Of a DNA stretch of 64,000 bases, positions 9,121 through 16,874 are shown one piece after another. Numbering within the stretch: the first letter of the stretch is position 1; each line of letters starts with the position of its first letter. The notes under the pieces were generated by a model. That model saw only the letters and a program-made list of their open reading frames with translations. It did not search any database and was not told where the DNA came from. This stretch comes from Pseudomonadota bacterium (GTDB lineage: Bacteria > Pseudomonadota > Alphaproteobacteria > Rhizobiales > Hyphomicrobiaceae). Made by a program: the position numbers and the translations under genes. The stretch is taken from assembly GCA_023412805.1 (NCBI GenBank), contig JAEZRM010000028.1, positions 80,032 through 144,031 of the forward strand. The letters are read 5' to 3'.

Positions 9121-9150
9121 CGAAAACAGGAGAGGTGAACCACCTCCCCT
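9121..9150 (-). terminator. Rho-independent terminator of rpmJ
   Basis: Read on the minus strand, a 10-bp stem (one mismatch) with loop GTT is followed by TGTTTTCG. It begins 28 bases after the rpmJ stop. A smaller hairpin, CCGATC-CTCG-GATCGG at 9086-9101, follows the plus-strand gene end. Confidence 0.6.
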
Positions 9151-9177
9151 GCCCAGATAGCCAAACAGCGGTTGGAT

Positions 9178-9303
9178 TCAGCCCTGGCGCGCCTTGAAGC
9201 GCGGGTTGGACTTGTTGATCACGTAGACCCGGCCCTTGCGACGCACGAGGCGGTTCCCGCGATGGCGGCCACGAAGAGATTTCAATGAGTTGCGGACTTT
9301 CAT
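9178..9303 (-). CDS. rpmJ: 50S ribosomal protein L36 (bL36), zinc-free form
   Basis: A 41-residue basic protein beginning MKVRNSLKSLRGRHRGNRLV and ending in NPRFKARQG, the invariant L36 tail. It has no cysteine, so it is the C-minus (zinc-independent) form standard in alphaproteobacteria; the zinc form carries three Cys and one His. It is a single-gene unit with its own downstream hairpin, in a gap between convergent and co-directional neighbours. Confidence 0.95.
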   Translation of the reverse strand: MKVRNSLKSLRGRHRGNRLVRRKGRVYVINKSNPRFKARQG

Positions 9304-9438
9304 GACACCACGGCCTCAGTTGCGGGCAATGTGTCATGGCGCTTCCGCGCTCCCGGTGGAGCGGTGCGGCAACGAACAGCGGTGCCCATTGAAAAGGTGG
9401 CGCAACCTATGCGGCACGGCCCGGACTGTCAACCCGCG

Positions 9439-11649
9439 CTAATCGTCGCCGGCAGCAGGGACGTTTTCCGGGGCGGCGACCTCCAATAGGTCCGGCGATG
9501 GTTTCCGCTCGGCTGGCCGTGAGCGCAGCGGCGTGCGTGGGCGCTCTGGAGGCTGGCTGCGCTGTTCCAGAGTCCAAAGGCGGCGGCCGTGCAGACCCGC
9601 GACCGTCGTGACGGCTATTTCCGCGCCCCGCAAGCGTATGGCGTGGGCACCTGCGTGCCGCAGCGCGTTGGCATCGATCACGAGCGCGGCCGGAGTGCAC
9701 TCCTTGGGCCGTGTATGCCGCCGAACGAGTATGGCGGCGCGCGCGCAGTCATCGCGGAGCGCTGAAGCGTGGCGCGGAACGGCCAGCCGGCGCCCCTTCA
9801 CGTCCGCGACGCAGCCACTGGCATCGCATTTGAAGAGCGACGTGGATTGCGTCGTGTCGGCAACGCTTGTCGGAGGGCGACCGTCACCGTCCCGTTCGAG
9901 CCAGCGGCCAAGATCGAACTGGTCCGAGCGGCCGGCGAGCGCTGACAGGCGGCCATCCTCGCCGCGTGCTGCGACGAGCGTACCCGATCGACTGATGAGA
10001 ATATCCGGCCGCGGCGCGAATGGGGCGAGCGCAAGGCCCACAGCGATCACGGCGAGCCCCCAGATACGCAGCCGCGTGCGCCATAGTAGCAGCCACGCAC
10101 CGCCCACGACGATGAGCGCGAAACTCGCGGTCGGAATGGCCCCGACGCGGATCACGGAACCCGGCAGCGCTGCAACCCACGTTGCGACCACGCTCATGAA
10201 GGAAATGCCGAGGCCCATGAGATGGAGCGGCACGGCTTCGAGGCCGAGCGGCAGCGCCAGCAGCGTCGCGAGCGCCGCCGGCATGATCAGGAGATTGACG
10301 GCCGGGACGGCAAGGAGGTTCGCCAGCATCGAGTACTGCTGGCTCTGGTGGAAATGGTAGATGCCGAAGGGCGCGACCGCGAGGCTCGCCAATAGTGTCG
10401 AAGCAATGATGCCGCTCAAGAAGATCAGCGGCGCGCGCCAGAGCCCGCTGGAGCGCGGTCCCCGCTCAGGATCGCCTCGATCTCGCCAGGCCTCGTAGCC
10501 GGCGACAAGCGCGACGACTGCGGCGAAGGACATCTGGAAGCCCACATCGATCAGGCTTTCCGGCATCACGATCAGCATGGCGAGGGCTGCCAGCGCGACA
10601 TTGCGCAGCGCCAGCGCCGGGCGGTCGAGCAGGATGGCGATGAACATGATGAGCACCATCAGGAACGAGCGCACGGCCGGTGGCGATGCGCCCGAGATGG
10701 CGAGATAGCCGAGCGCGCCGATGGCGCCTGCCACGGCAGCCCACTTGCGGATGTCATAGCGCAGCGCGATCGCCGGAATGAGCGCCAGCAAGAAACGCGC
10801 CGTGAAGAACATGGCTCCCGCCATGATCGCCATGTGCAGGCCGGAGATGGAAAGTATGTGGATCAGGCCGGAGTCGCGATAGGCGGCGTTGGTCGTTGTG
10901 CTGATGCCGCCGCGCTCACCCGTAATGAGGGCGACGGCGATCGCGCCCCGTTCGTCAGGGAGGATTGCCATGATGCGCTGGGCAATCGTCTGACGGAGCC
11001 GGTTGAAGGCCGCGCGGGCTCTGAGATCCCATGGCATCGGCGCATCGATCGTTGCGCGCTCGGGCGTGGAAAGCGTGTATCCGACACCGCCGAGGCCGAG
11101 GAACCAAGCCTGTCGCGAGAAATCATAGCCCCCGGGCAGCGATGGCGCCGCCGGCGGCGAGAGCATGACGCGCAGGCGCACGGCATCACCGGCTTTGAGT
11201 GAGCCATCTGCCGTGAGCGTGCGCGCGCGAATGCGTGTCGGCAACTGTTTGGCCTCAAGGCCGGCGATGTCGTGGACGCGAATGGTGAGGCGCTCGCCGC
11301 GTTCCTCGCGTGGTTCGACGAGTTCGATCCAGCCTGTCACGACATGCGCGGTGCGGTCGTTGGCGATCACCGGTGCGGCGACGAAATGCGCCCGCCCCTG
11401 TGCGAGAGCAAAGCCTAAAACGATTGCGAAGATCGCGCCGCCGGCAACGGCCGCAATGCTTCCCTCGCGCCAGCGCCAGTGGATGATCGCGGCCATTGCG
11501 AGTGCGCCTGCGGCGGCGAGCGGGGCCGGCTCGAAGGTCAACGCGAAGTAGGCCGCAATGCCACAGCCGAGCAGCACCGGTGCCCAGAGGAACCAGCGGT
11601 CCTGCTCGCGTTCGAGTGCACTCAATGCTGCGGCGAAGAGCTGCCCCAT
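9439..11649 (-). CDS. comEC: ComEC/Rec2-family DNA uptake membrane channel
   Basis: About 736 residues from this ATG, which follows a G-rich ribosome site; a GTG 21 bases upstream is an alternative. The N-terminus is a DUF4131 region (about 25-200) with hydrophobic helices. The Competence domain (about 235-510) has many membrane segments and the family motif HILSISGLHM near 264. The C-terminal third corresponds to the beta-lactamase-like region but has no HxHxDH metal motif; it has a CDASGC pair instead. ComEC proteins carry single-stranded DNA across the inner membrane in transformation. No other competence gene is visible here, and no transcript partner is evident. Confidence 0.9.
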   Translation of the reverse strand: MGQLFAAALSALEREQDRWFLWAPVLLGCGIAAYFALTFEPAPLAAAGALAMAAIIHWRWREGSIAAVAGGAIFAIVLGFALAQGRAHFVAAPVIANDRTAHVVTGWIELVEPREERGERLTIRVHDIAGLEAKQLPTRIRARTLTADGSLKAGDAVRLRVMLSPPAAPSLPGGYDFSRQAWFLGLGGVGYTLSTPERATIDAPMPWDLRARAAFNRLRQTIAQRIMAILPDERGAIAVALITGERGGISTTTNAAYRDSGLIHILSISGLHMAIMAGAMFFTARFLLALIPAIALRYDIRKWAAVAGAIGALGYLAISGASPPAVRSFLMVLIMFIAILLDRPALALRNVALAALAMLIVMPESLIDVGFQMSFAAVVALVAGYEAWRDRGDPERGPRSSGLWRAPLIFLSGIIASTLLASLAVAPFGIYHFHQSQQYSMLANLLAVPAVNLLIMPAALATLLALPLGLEAVPLHLMGLGISFMSVVATWVAALPGSVIRVGAIPTASFALIVVGGAWLLLWRTRLRIWGLAVIAVGLALAPFAPRPDILISRSGTLVAARGEDGRLSALAGRSDQFDLGRWLERDGDGRPPTSVADTTQSTSLFKCDASGCVADVKGRRLAVPRHASALRDDCARAAILVRRHTRPKECTPAALVIDANALRHAGAHAIRLRGAEIAVTTVAGLHGRRLWTLEQRSQPPERPRTPLRSRPAERKPSPDLLEVAAPENVPAAGDD

Positions 11650-11727
11650 GCCACCCCCGTCTCGGTCCACGGTAGAGGCGCGTCGCGGGAAAGCAAGTCT
11701 TGGGGGCTGGTGCTGTGGAGGGCAGGC

Positions 11728-11760
11728 AAAAAAAGAACCGCCGGAGTGATGCTCCGGCGG
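11728..11760 (-). terminator. Rho-independent terminator of the small Cys-rich gene
   Basis: A perfect 9-bp stem CCGCCGGAG/CTCCGGCGG with a 5-base loop is followed on the minus strand by TTCTTTTTTT. It lies about 32 bases beyond the stop of the minus-strand gene. Confidence 0.85.
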
Positions 11761-11792
11761 CGGGAAGGTTCGTTTTTGTTGTGACGGACAGC

Positions 11793-12110
11793 TTATTTTT
11801 TGGCCGGTGCAGCGGCCTTTTTAGATGGTGTCGACTTCAGGCGGCAATAGGCTTTGCGATCGACGCCGGCCTTGGTCTTCGTTGCCTTGATCCACGAGCA
11901 ACCGGTGTTTGCGCCGCAGCCCTTCTCGTCGAGGCCCTGGCAGGCCGACGCCGCCTTCTTGGGGGCCTTTTTTGCCGCCGGGGCTTTGGTCTCGGCTTTG
12001 GGGGCCGCCTTAGGCTCTGCCTTCGGCGCCTGGGCGTACGCGGCCCCGCCGATCAATGCCAGCGACAGAGCCATCGCGCTCAGTCCGAGAACCCAATTAT
12101 TCCTTTTCAC
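11793..12110 (-). CDS. Exported Ala/Lys/Pro-rich protein with a four-cysteine C-terminal module
   Basis: A 105-residue protein that I do not recognise by name. Residues 1-26 form a Sec signal peptide ending near GGAAYAQA. Next is a low-complexity Ala-Pro-Lys-Glu linker (about 28-58). The compact module contains ACQGLDEKGCGANTGCSWI and then YCRLKS, four cysteines that could form two disulfides. A second Lys/Ala-rich tail closes the protein. The linker may anchor it to peptidoglycan or another polyanion. It has a strong terminator and appears monocistronic. Confidence 0.75.
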   Translation of the reverse strand: MKRNNWVLGLSAMALSLALIGGAAYAQAPKAEPKAAPKAETKAPAAKKAPKKAASACQGLDEKGCGANTGCSWIKATKTKAGVDRKAYCRLKSTPSKKAAAPAKK

Positions 12111-12191
12111 GGCAGTCGCTCCCTAGTTGATGCCGTGCGCAATATATCACCGCGCAGGGCGCTAAAGTACTGATTTATGGTGAACATCCAT

Positions 12192-12803
12192 TCAGTTGGA
12201 TCGTCTCTCGACACTGTTGGCCCATTCCAGTGCCTGTTCGAGGCGATCGTCTCCCCAGAAGAGTTCGCCATCCTCCGCGATGAATGTCGGCGCCCCGAAG
12301 ATGCCTTTTTCGGCAGCAGCTTCCGATCGCGAGCGAAGAGCCGATTTCACCACGTCGGAGCCGGCGCGCGCCAGCACCAGATCCGGATCATGCCCTACGC
12401 CGGCAATCGCGGGCGCGAGCGAATCCGATGCGGCAATATTTGCCCGTCCGGCAAACTCGGCGTCGAAAACAGCGCGCGTGTAAGCGCCGATCCAGCCTTC
12501 TTGCTCTGCGATCATGCCAACCCGGGCTGCCAGGAGACTGTGAGCTGGAAACGGCTCCGGCACGTGAAAAGCAAGGCCGCGCGCGCTCGCGATCCGTGCG
12601 ATATCCCGCGCCATGTACCGACCCTTTGCCGGGTTGAGCACGAAGGGCGACGTGTCGAGGCCTTGGGACTTGAAAATGGGTCCGAGAAGAAAAGGCCGGT
12701 AGGCGATTTCGACCCCGGCCACATCGGCAAGGGCCTCGATGCGCATGGCGGAAAGGTACGAGTAGGTCGAGGCGAAATCGTACCAGAACTCAAGCTTCGG
12801 CAT
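12192..12803 (-). CDS. 2-hydroxychromene-2-carboxylate isomerase family protein (DsbA-like fold)
   Basis: 203 residues from MPKLEFWYDFASTYSYLSA; the frame extends 23 codons further upstream without support. The N-terminal FWYDFASTYSYL is the signature of HCCA isomerases (kappa-GST-like), with the active-site Ser in the position of the thioredoxin Cys. GIFGAPTFI(AEDG)ELFWGDDRL near the C-terminus is the second family signature. HCCA isomerases act with glutathione in naphthalene breakdown, but most genomic homologues have unknown substrates, and no aromatic pathway gene adjoins it. It is transcribed away from trcR. Confidence 0.85.
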   Translation of the reverse strand: MPKLEFWYDFASTYSYLSAMRIEALADVAGVEIAYRPFLLGPIFKSQGLDTSPFVLNPAKGRYMARDIARIASARGLAFHVPEPFPAHSLLAARVGMIAEQEGWIGAYTRAVFDAEFAGRANIAASDSLAPAIAGVGHDPDLVLARAGSDVVKSALRSRSEAAAEKGIFGAPTFIAEDGELFWGDDRLEQALEWANSVERRSN

Positions 12804-13019
12804 GATGGTCCCGCGTTCAGTATCCTGCGCGTACGGATTATGCTCTGTAATTGGCCCAAGGGCACTGGGCAATCGTCAGCCTTCACACATCTCCCGGTTG
12901 CCCTCTCGGCGGGCATCGCGCTATAAGCACGCCTGACCCCCTTCATTACCCTCAAAGACCACGGCTGCTCGACGCTATCGGGCACGCCCCAAGAGCCCAT
13001 TACCTGGAAAGCGCCCCCT

Positions 13020-13769
13020 ATGAGCAACCGCAAACCGCTGATGCCCAAAGCAACAGCCGTCTGGCTGGTGGAAAACACCTCGCTGAGCTTCGATCAGATC
13101 GCGGAGTTCTGCGGCCTCCACCATCTCGAGGTCAAGGGCATTGCCGATGGTGACGTCGCGCAGGGCATCAAGGGCATGGATCCGATTGCGTCCGGCCAGC
13201 TCAGCCGCGAGGAGATCAAGCGCGGCGAGGAAGATGCCGATTATCGCCTGAGGCTACAGGAATCGAAGGTCGAGATCCCGCCGGTCAAGACCAAGCGCGG
13301 CCCGCGCTACACGCCCGTCTCACGCCGGCAGGACCGCCCCAACGCGGTCATGTGGCTGCTGCGCAATCATCCCGAGCTCAAGGACAGCCAGATCATCCGC
13401 CTCGTCGGCACGACCAAGCCGACGATCGCGGCCATCCGCGAGCGCACGCACTGGAATGCGCAGAACCTCACGCCGCAGGATCCGGTGACGCTCGGCCTCT
13501 GCTCGCAGATCGATCTCGACGCTGAAGTGGCGAAGGCTGCAAAGCGCGCGCCTCAGGTCGCTGCGGCCGGCGCGCCAGTCGAGCCCAAAGCCGGCACACT
13601 GCTTCCGACATCCGAGACCGTACCCGGCCTCGGTCCGCAGCCTGATGTGAGCTTCCCAGAGCCCGCAGCGGAAGAGCCCGCTGAATCCGAGGAAGCCGAG
13701 GCGTCGCGCGTGTTCGCCCGCCTTCAGGAGCTCGGGACCGGCGAGAGCAAGGACGAAGAAGAGAGCTGA
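13020..13769 (+). CDS. TrcR/DUF1013 cell-cycle transcriptional regulator
   Basis: A 249-residue protein with the DUF1013 domain over about residues 1-165, including PKATAVWLVENTSLSFDQIA and TKRGPRYTPVSRRQDRPNAV. It has two helix-turn-helix-like segments and is widespread in alphaproteobacteria. TrcR-type proteins are described as essential transcription regulators in this class. The tail after residue 185 is acidic, Ala/Glu/Pro-rich and probably disordered. It stands alone with a 216-base upstream gap shared with the isomerase gene and a perfect 13-bp terminator downstream. Confidence 0.85.
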   Translation: MSNRKPLMPKATAVWLVENTSLSFDQIAEFCGLHHLEVKGIADGDVAQGIKGMDPIASGQLSREEIKRGEEDADYRLRLQESKVEIPPVKTKRGPRYTPVSRRQDRPNAVMWLLRNHPELKDSQIIRLVGTTKPTIAAIRERTHWNAQNLTPQDPVTLGLCSQIDLDAEVAKAAKRAPQVAAAGAPVEPKAGTLLPTSETVPGLGPQPDVSFPEPAAEEPAESEEAEASRVFARLQELGTGESKDEEES

Positions 13770-13820
13770 GCGCCGGGGCGTTTCAGTCGTCCCGCGTTCG
13801 CAATGAGCTATCGAAATTGT

Positions 13821-13860
13821 GTGATGCCCTCGGTCCAAACCGAGGGCATCACTGTTTCTG
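13821..13860 (+). terminator. Strong terminator between trcR and the convergent hydrolase gene
   Basis: A perfect 13-bp stem, GTGATGCCCTCGG with its complement, encloses loop TCCAAA and is followed by TGTTTCT. The minus side has a weak T/A run, so it may serve both convergent genes. Confidence 0.85.
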
Positions 13861-13868
13861 CAGTAGGC

Positions 13869-14633
13869 TCACTTCGACGCCGTCTTAGCCGCATCGTCGA
13901 TCACATCGGCGACGACCTTCGCCTGCGTCATGAACACCGCGTGGCTTGCGGCGACTTCAGTGGTCTTCGCATTGATGCGCTTTGCCATGTGGCGCAGCAT
14001 GCGAAGGTCGAAGGCTTTGTCGTCGATTGCGATCACGGCCCAGCTCGGCTTGATCCGCCAGGCGGCGTGCTGGAGCTTGCTCTCGAAGGCCGACATGTTG
14101 ATGGGCACCTGCGAGTCGCGCAGGAAGGCCGCGTCGGCATCGCTCGCGTCGGCGGCAAAGCCGATCTTGAAGTTCTCCGGCTTCAGGAAGCCGAAGCCAT
14201 CTCCATGCGTGTCGATCACGAATTCGGGTGGGCCCGAGAAGCCGGCATACTGCTGCGCGGTCGTCTCCCCGGCATCAGGTGAGAGCGCCGAGACGTAGAC
14301 GAGGCCTGCGACCTTGGGATGGACACCCGCTTCGGTGATGACCGTGCCGCCCCAGCTATGACCGACGAGGATTGCTGGACCGCCCTGCCGGTCCAGAGCC
14401 CGCTTGGTGGCGGCAACGTCGTCGGCGAGTGAGGTAAGTGGGTTTTGGACGATCGTGACGCTGTAGCCGCGCTTTATGAGGTCGTCGTAGACACCACGCC
14501 ATCCCGATCCATCTGCGAATGCGCCATGAACGAGCACGACGTTCTTGATAGGAGCAGCGTGTGCGGGTACGGCCGCCGCGAAGGCGAGAACAAGACTGCT
14601 GGCAAGCAAGAGAGAATATGAAGTCAATCCCAT
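13869..14633 (-). CDS. Exported alpha/beta hydrolase
   Basis: 254 residues from the second of two close ATGs, chosen because AAGGAG lies seven bases before it. A signal peptide (ending near PAHAAP) leads to an alpha/beta-hydrolase fold. VLVHGAFADGSGW is the oxyanion-hole strand, VGHSWGG carries the nucleophilic Ser, and SHAVFMTQ near the end supplies the catalytic His. The pattern matches the plant-esterase-like EstC/salicylate-esterase group. The substrate is not predictable. The 299 bases upstream, to the homoserine dehydrogenase stop, contain no gene that I can support. Confidence 0.85.
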   Translation of the reverse strand: MGLTSYSLLLASSLVLAFAAAVPAHAAPIKNVVLVHGAFADGSGWRGVYDDLIKRGYSVTIVQNPLTSLADDVAATKRALDRQGGPAILVGHSWGGTVITEAGVHPKVAGLVYVSALSPDAGETTAQQYAGFSGPPEFVIDTHGDGFGFLKPENFKIGFAADASDADAAFLRDSQVPINMSAFESKLQHAAWRIKPSWAVIAIDDKAFDLRMLRHMAKRINAKTTEVAASHAVFMTQAKVVADVIDDAAKTASK

Positions 14634-14932
14634 GATCATGCTCCTTTTGTCGAGCCGACCGGGATGGAGCAGCACACAGCGGCCAGATGCAATCGACCGC
14701 GCAGTGACGCGAGGCCGACGACTTCCGGGGCGGTGTGCCGACCCCGACTGGATCAGCTCGATGCTGTTGTTGACGGAGCGAAATGTAGCTGGAAGCGCGT
14801 GAAAGGTGCTCTCTAAGCGCGGGGCAACTTCGGTCACCTGCAATCAGAGCTCACCAAATGAGATATTCCGCATTCCGCAGATGAGGAGAAAAGTGAGAGA
14901 ATCTTTCATTCACTTTCTGCTCGATCGCGCAC

Positions 14933-16237
14933 TCATACTTCCTCGATGCGGATCATCTGCGGCTTCTCGGCGACCTTGCCGTCAGCCTCGATATCATCGA
15001 GCGCCTTGCGGATGGCCGCTTCCGTCGTCTCGTGCGTGATGATCACGATATTGGCGAGCGTGCCCGGCGCCCCGCGCGGGCCCCGCTGCACGATGCTGTC
15101 GAGCGAGACGTCTTGCTCCGCCATGCGCTTCGTGATCGCCGCCATCACGCCCGGACGGTCGAAGGCCGAGAAGCGCACGTAGTAGTCGCCCTTGTGCTGA
15201 CCGAGCGCCGCGCGCTTGTGTGGCTTCAGACGCGATGACGGCACGCCGAAAGGCGGCATCACGAAGCCCGCAGCAATATCTACGATGTCGCTCGCGATGG
15301 CTGAGGCGGTAGCGCGTGCGCCGGCACCCGGTCCGACGAGTAGAAGGCTGCCCGCGAAGTCCGCATCGAGCGAGACGGCATTGGTGACGCCAGACACGCC
15401 GGCGATGGCCGCTTCCACGGGGATCATGACCGGCGTGACGCGGCTTTCGATGCCGCTATCGGTGAGCGTCGCGACGCCGAGCAGCTTGATGCGATAGCCG
15501 AGCTCGTCCGCCGCATCGATGTCGGCGTCCGTGATCGTCTGGATGCCCTCGATGTGGATCTGGTCGAAAGCGACGCGCGTACCGAACACGAGGCTCGTCA
15601 GGAGCGTGAGCTTGTGCGCGGCGTCGAAGCCGCCGATGTCGAATGTCGGATCGGCTTCGGCGTAGCCCTTGGCTTGCGCTTCCCGCAGCACATCGGCGAA
15701 GGGCAGGCGCTCCTCCTGCATCTTGCTCAGGATGTAATTGCAGGTGCCGTTGAGGATGCCGGATACGCGGCGCACCTGGTTGCCGACCAGCGCCTCGCGC
15801 ACGGTCTTGATCACCGGAATGCCGCCGGCGACGGCTGCCTCGAAATTCAGCGCTACGCTGTGCTTCTCGGCGAGCTGCGCAAGCTCGAAGCCGTGATGAG
15901 CGAGGAGCGCCTTGTTGGCGGTGACGACGTGCTTGCCGGCGGCCAGCGCCGCTTCCACCGCACGCTTCACGACGCCGTCCTCGCCGCCGATCAGCTCAAC
16001 GAAGCAGTCGATCGCCGGGTCTGTCGCCAGGGCCACGGGATCGTCCACCCAGCGGATGCCTTCGAGTGACACGCCCCGGTCCTTCGTACGGTCGCGTGCC
16101 GATACGGCGACGACCTCGACTGGCCGGTGATGCTGGTCGGCGAGCTTGGTCCCATGCTCCTTGAGGAGCTGGATGAGGCCAGCACCGACAGTTCCGAGGC
16201 CGGCAACGCCGAGCTTGAGGGGATCACGTGTGGTCAT
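14933..16237 (-). CDS. hom: Homoserine dehydrogenase
   Basis: 434 residues from MTTRDPLKLGVAGLGTVGAG, where GLGTVG is the NAD(P)-binding loop; the longer open frame upstream runs through low-complexity sequence. The central NKALLAHHG, GGIPVIKTVRE and GILNGTCNYIL motifs belong to the catalytic domain. The C-terminal ACT domain (about 345-434, DRPGVMAAITKRMAEQDVS) gives threonine feedback control in relatives. It reduces aspartate semialdehyde to homoserine for threonine and methionine synthesis. Confidence 0.95.
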   Translation of the reverse strand: MTTRDPLKLGVAGLGTVGAGLIQLLKEHGTKLADQHHRPVEVVAVSARDRTKDRGVSLEGIRWVDDPVALATDPAIDCFVELIGGEDGVVKRAVEAALAAGKHVVTANKALLAHHGFELAQLAEKHSVALNFEAAVAGGIPVIKTVREALVGNQVRRVSGILNGTCNYILSKMQEERLPFADVLREAQAKGYAEADPTFDIGGFDAAHKLTLLTSLVFGTRVAFDQIHIEGIQTITDADIDAADELGYRIKLLGVATLTDSGIESRVTPVMIPVEAAIAGVSGVTNAVSLDADFAGSLLLVGPGAGARATASAIASDIVDIAAGFVMPPFGVPSSRLKPHKRAALGQHKGDYYVRFSAFDRPGVMAAITKRMAEQDVSLDSIVQRGPRGAPGTLANIVIITHETTEAAIRKALDDIEADGKVAEKPQMIRIEEV

Positions 16238-16386
16238 GGGGCATTCCGGCGCGTGGGTTGTGGTGGGTGATTGTGGCTGCAGGCACAACTCGGGCGGTCC
16301 CCGGAGTGTCTGCGGCCGCGGTCTCTTAACACGCGAGGCTGCTGGGGTCGATGCAGTCCGGAGGTTGGGTCCGCGCCTGGGGAAGG

Positions 16387-16403
16387 CCCCCCCAAAAAAA
16401 AAA
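16387..16403. repeat. C7-A10 homopolymer junction
   Basis: Seven C followed by ten A lie in the 277-base divergent gap between hom and a small exported-protein gene. It is the longest homopolymer I noticed in this high-G+C window. It could slip in replication or be a sequencing artefact. Confidence 0.6.
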
Positions 16404-16514
16404 TCAACGGGGCTTTGAACCACTTTCGAGGTCGCAACGACAGACTAGGCAAGTGGCGGTTGTTCCCGCCGCCGGAAATCGCATCAACACACCACGCCCT
16501 GAGGAGAAGTCGTC

Positions 16515-16805
16515 ATGTCGATCAAGTCCACCATCATCAAGTCCGCCACCCTCGCCGCCCTCTCGCTCGCCGTCATCGGCGGCAGCGGCCTCGCCTCGTC
16601 CCAGGCCGAAGCCGGTCACAAGCACAAGCATTTCGGCAAGATCGGTGTCGGCATCATGCTCGGCGCGCCGATCGTCTACGGCGGCTATGGCTACGGCTAT
16701 CACGGCTACCACGTTCGCCGCTGCGGCTGGCTGTATCGCAAGGCCGTGAACACCGGCAGCAAGTATTGGTGGAACCGCTTTCATCAGTGCCGCCACGACT
16801 GGTAA
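16515..16805 (+). CDS. Small exported Gly/Tyr/His-rich protein
   Basis: A 96-residue protein with an N-terminal signal peptide ending near SSQAEA. A His/Lys cluster (GHKHKHFGK) is followed by a hydrophobic glycine run with YGGYGYGYHGYH. The C-terminus has two cysteines in VRRCGWLYRKA and HQCRHDW. Such proteins are frequent in Hyphomicrobiales and usually left as hypothetical. The Gly/Tyr block could be a surface or metal-binding segment. It has GAGGAG as ribosome site and a bidirectional terminator after it. Confidence 0.75.
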   Translation: MSIKSTIIKSATLAALSLAVIGGSGLASSQAEAGHKHKHFGKIGVGIMLGAPIVYGGYGYGYHGYHVRRCGWLYRKAVNTGSKYWWNRFHQCRHDW

Positions 16806-16835
16806 GTCCTGCGGCTTCCCCCTGCTGATGAAAAG

Positions 16836-16874
16836 TCCCGATGCAGTCCCCCGCTGCATCGGGATCAACTTTTT
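16836..16874 (+). terminator. Bidirectional terminator between convergent genes
   Basis: An 11-bp stem TCCCGATGCAG/CTGCATCGGGA is followed by TCAACTTTTT on the plus strand and ACTTTT on the minus strand. It serves the small exported-protein gene and the MFS gene. Confidence 0.85.

Noticed and set aside
16380..16403. GGGGAAGGCCCC followed by A10 considered as a terminator
   Set aside because: The run after the hairpin is A on the plus strand, and on the minus strand the T run precedes the stem, so neither orientation fits an intrinsic terminator.
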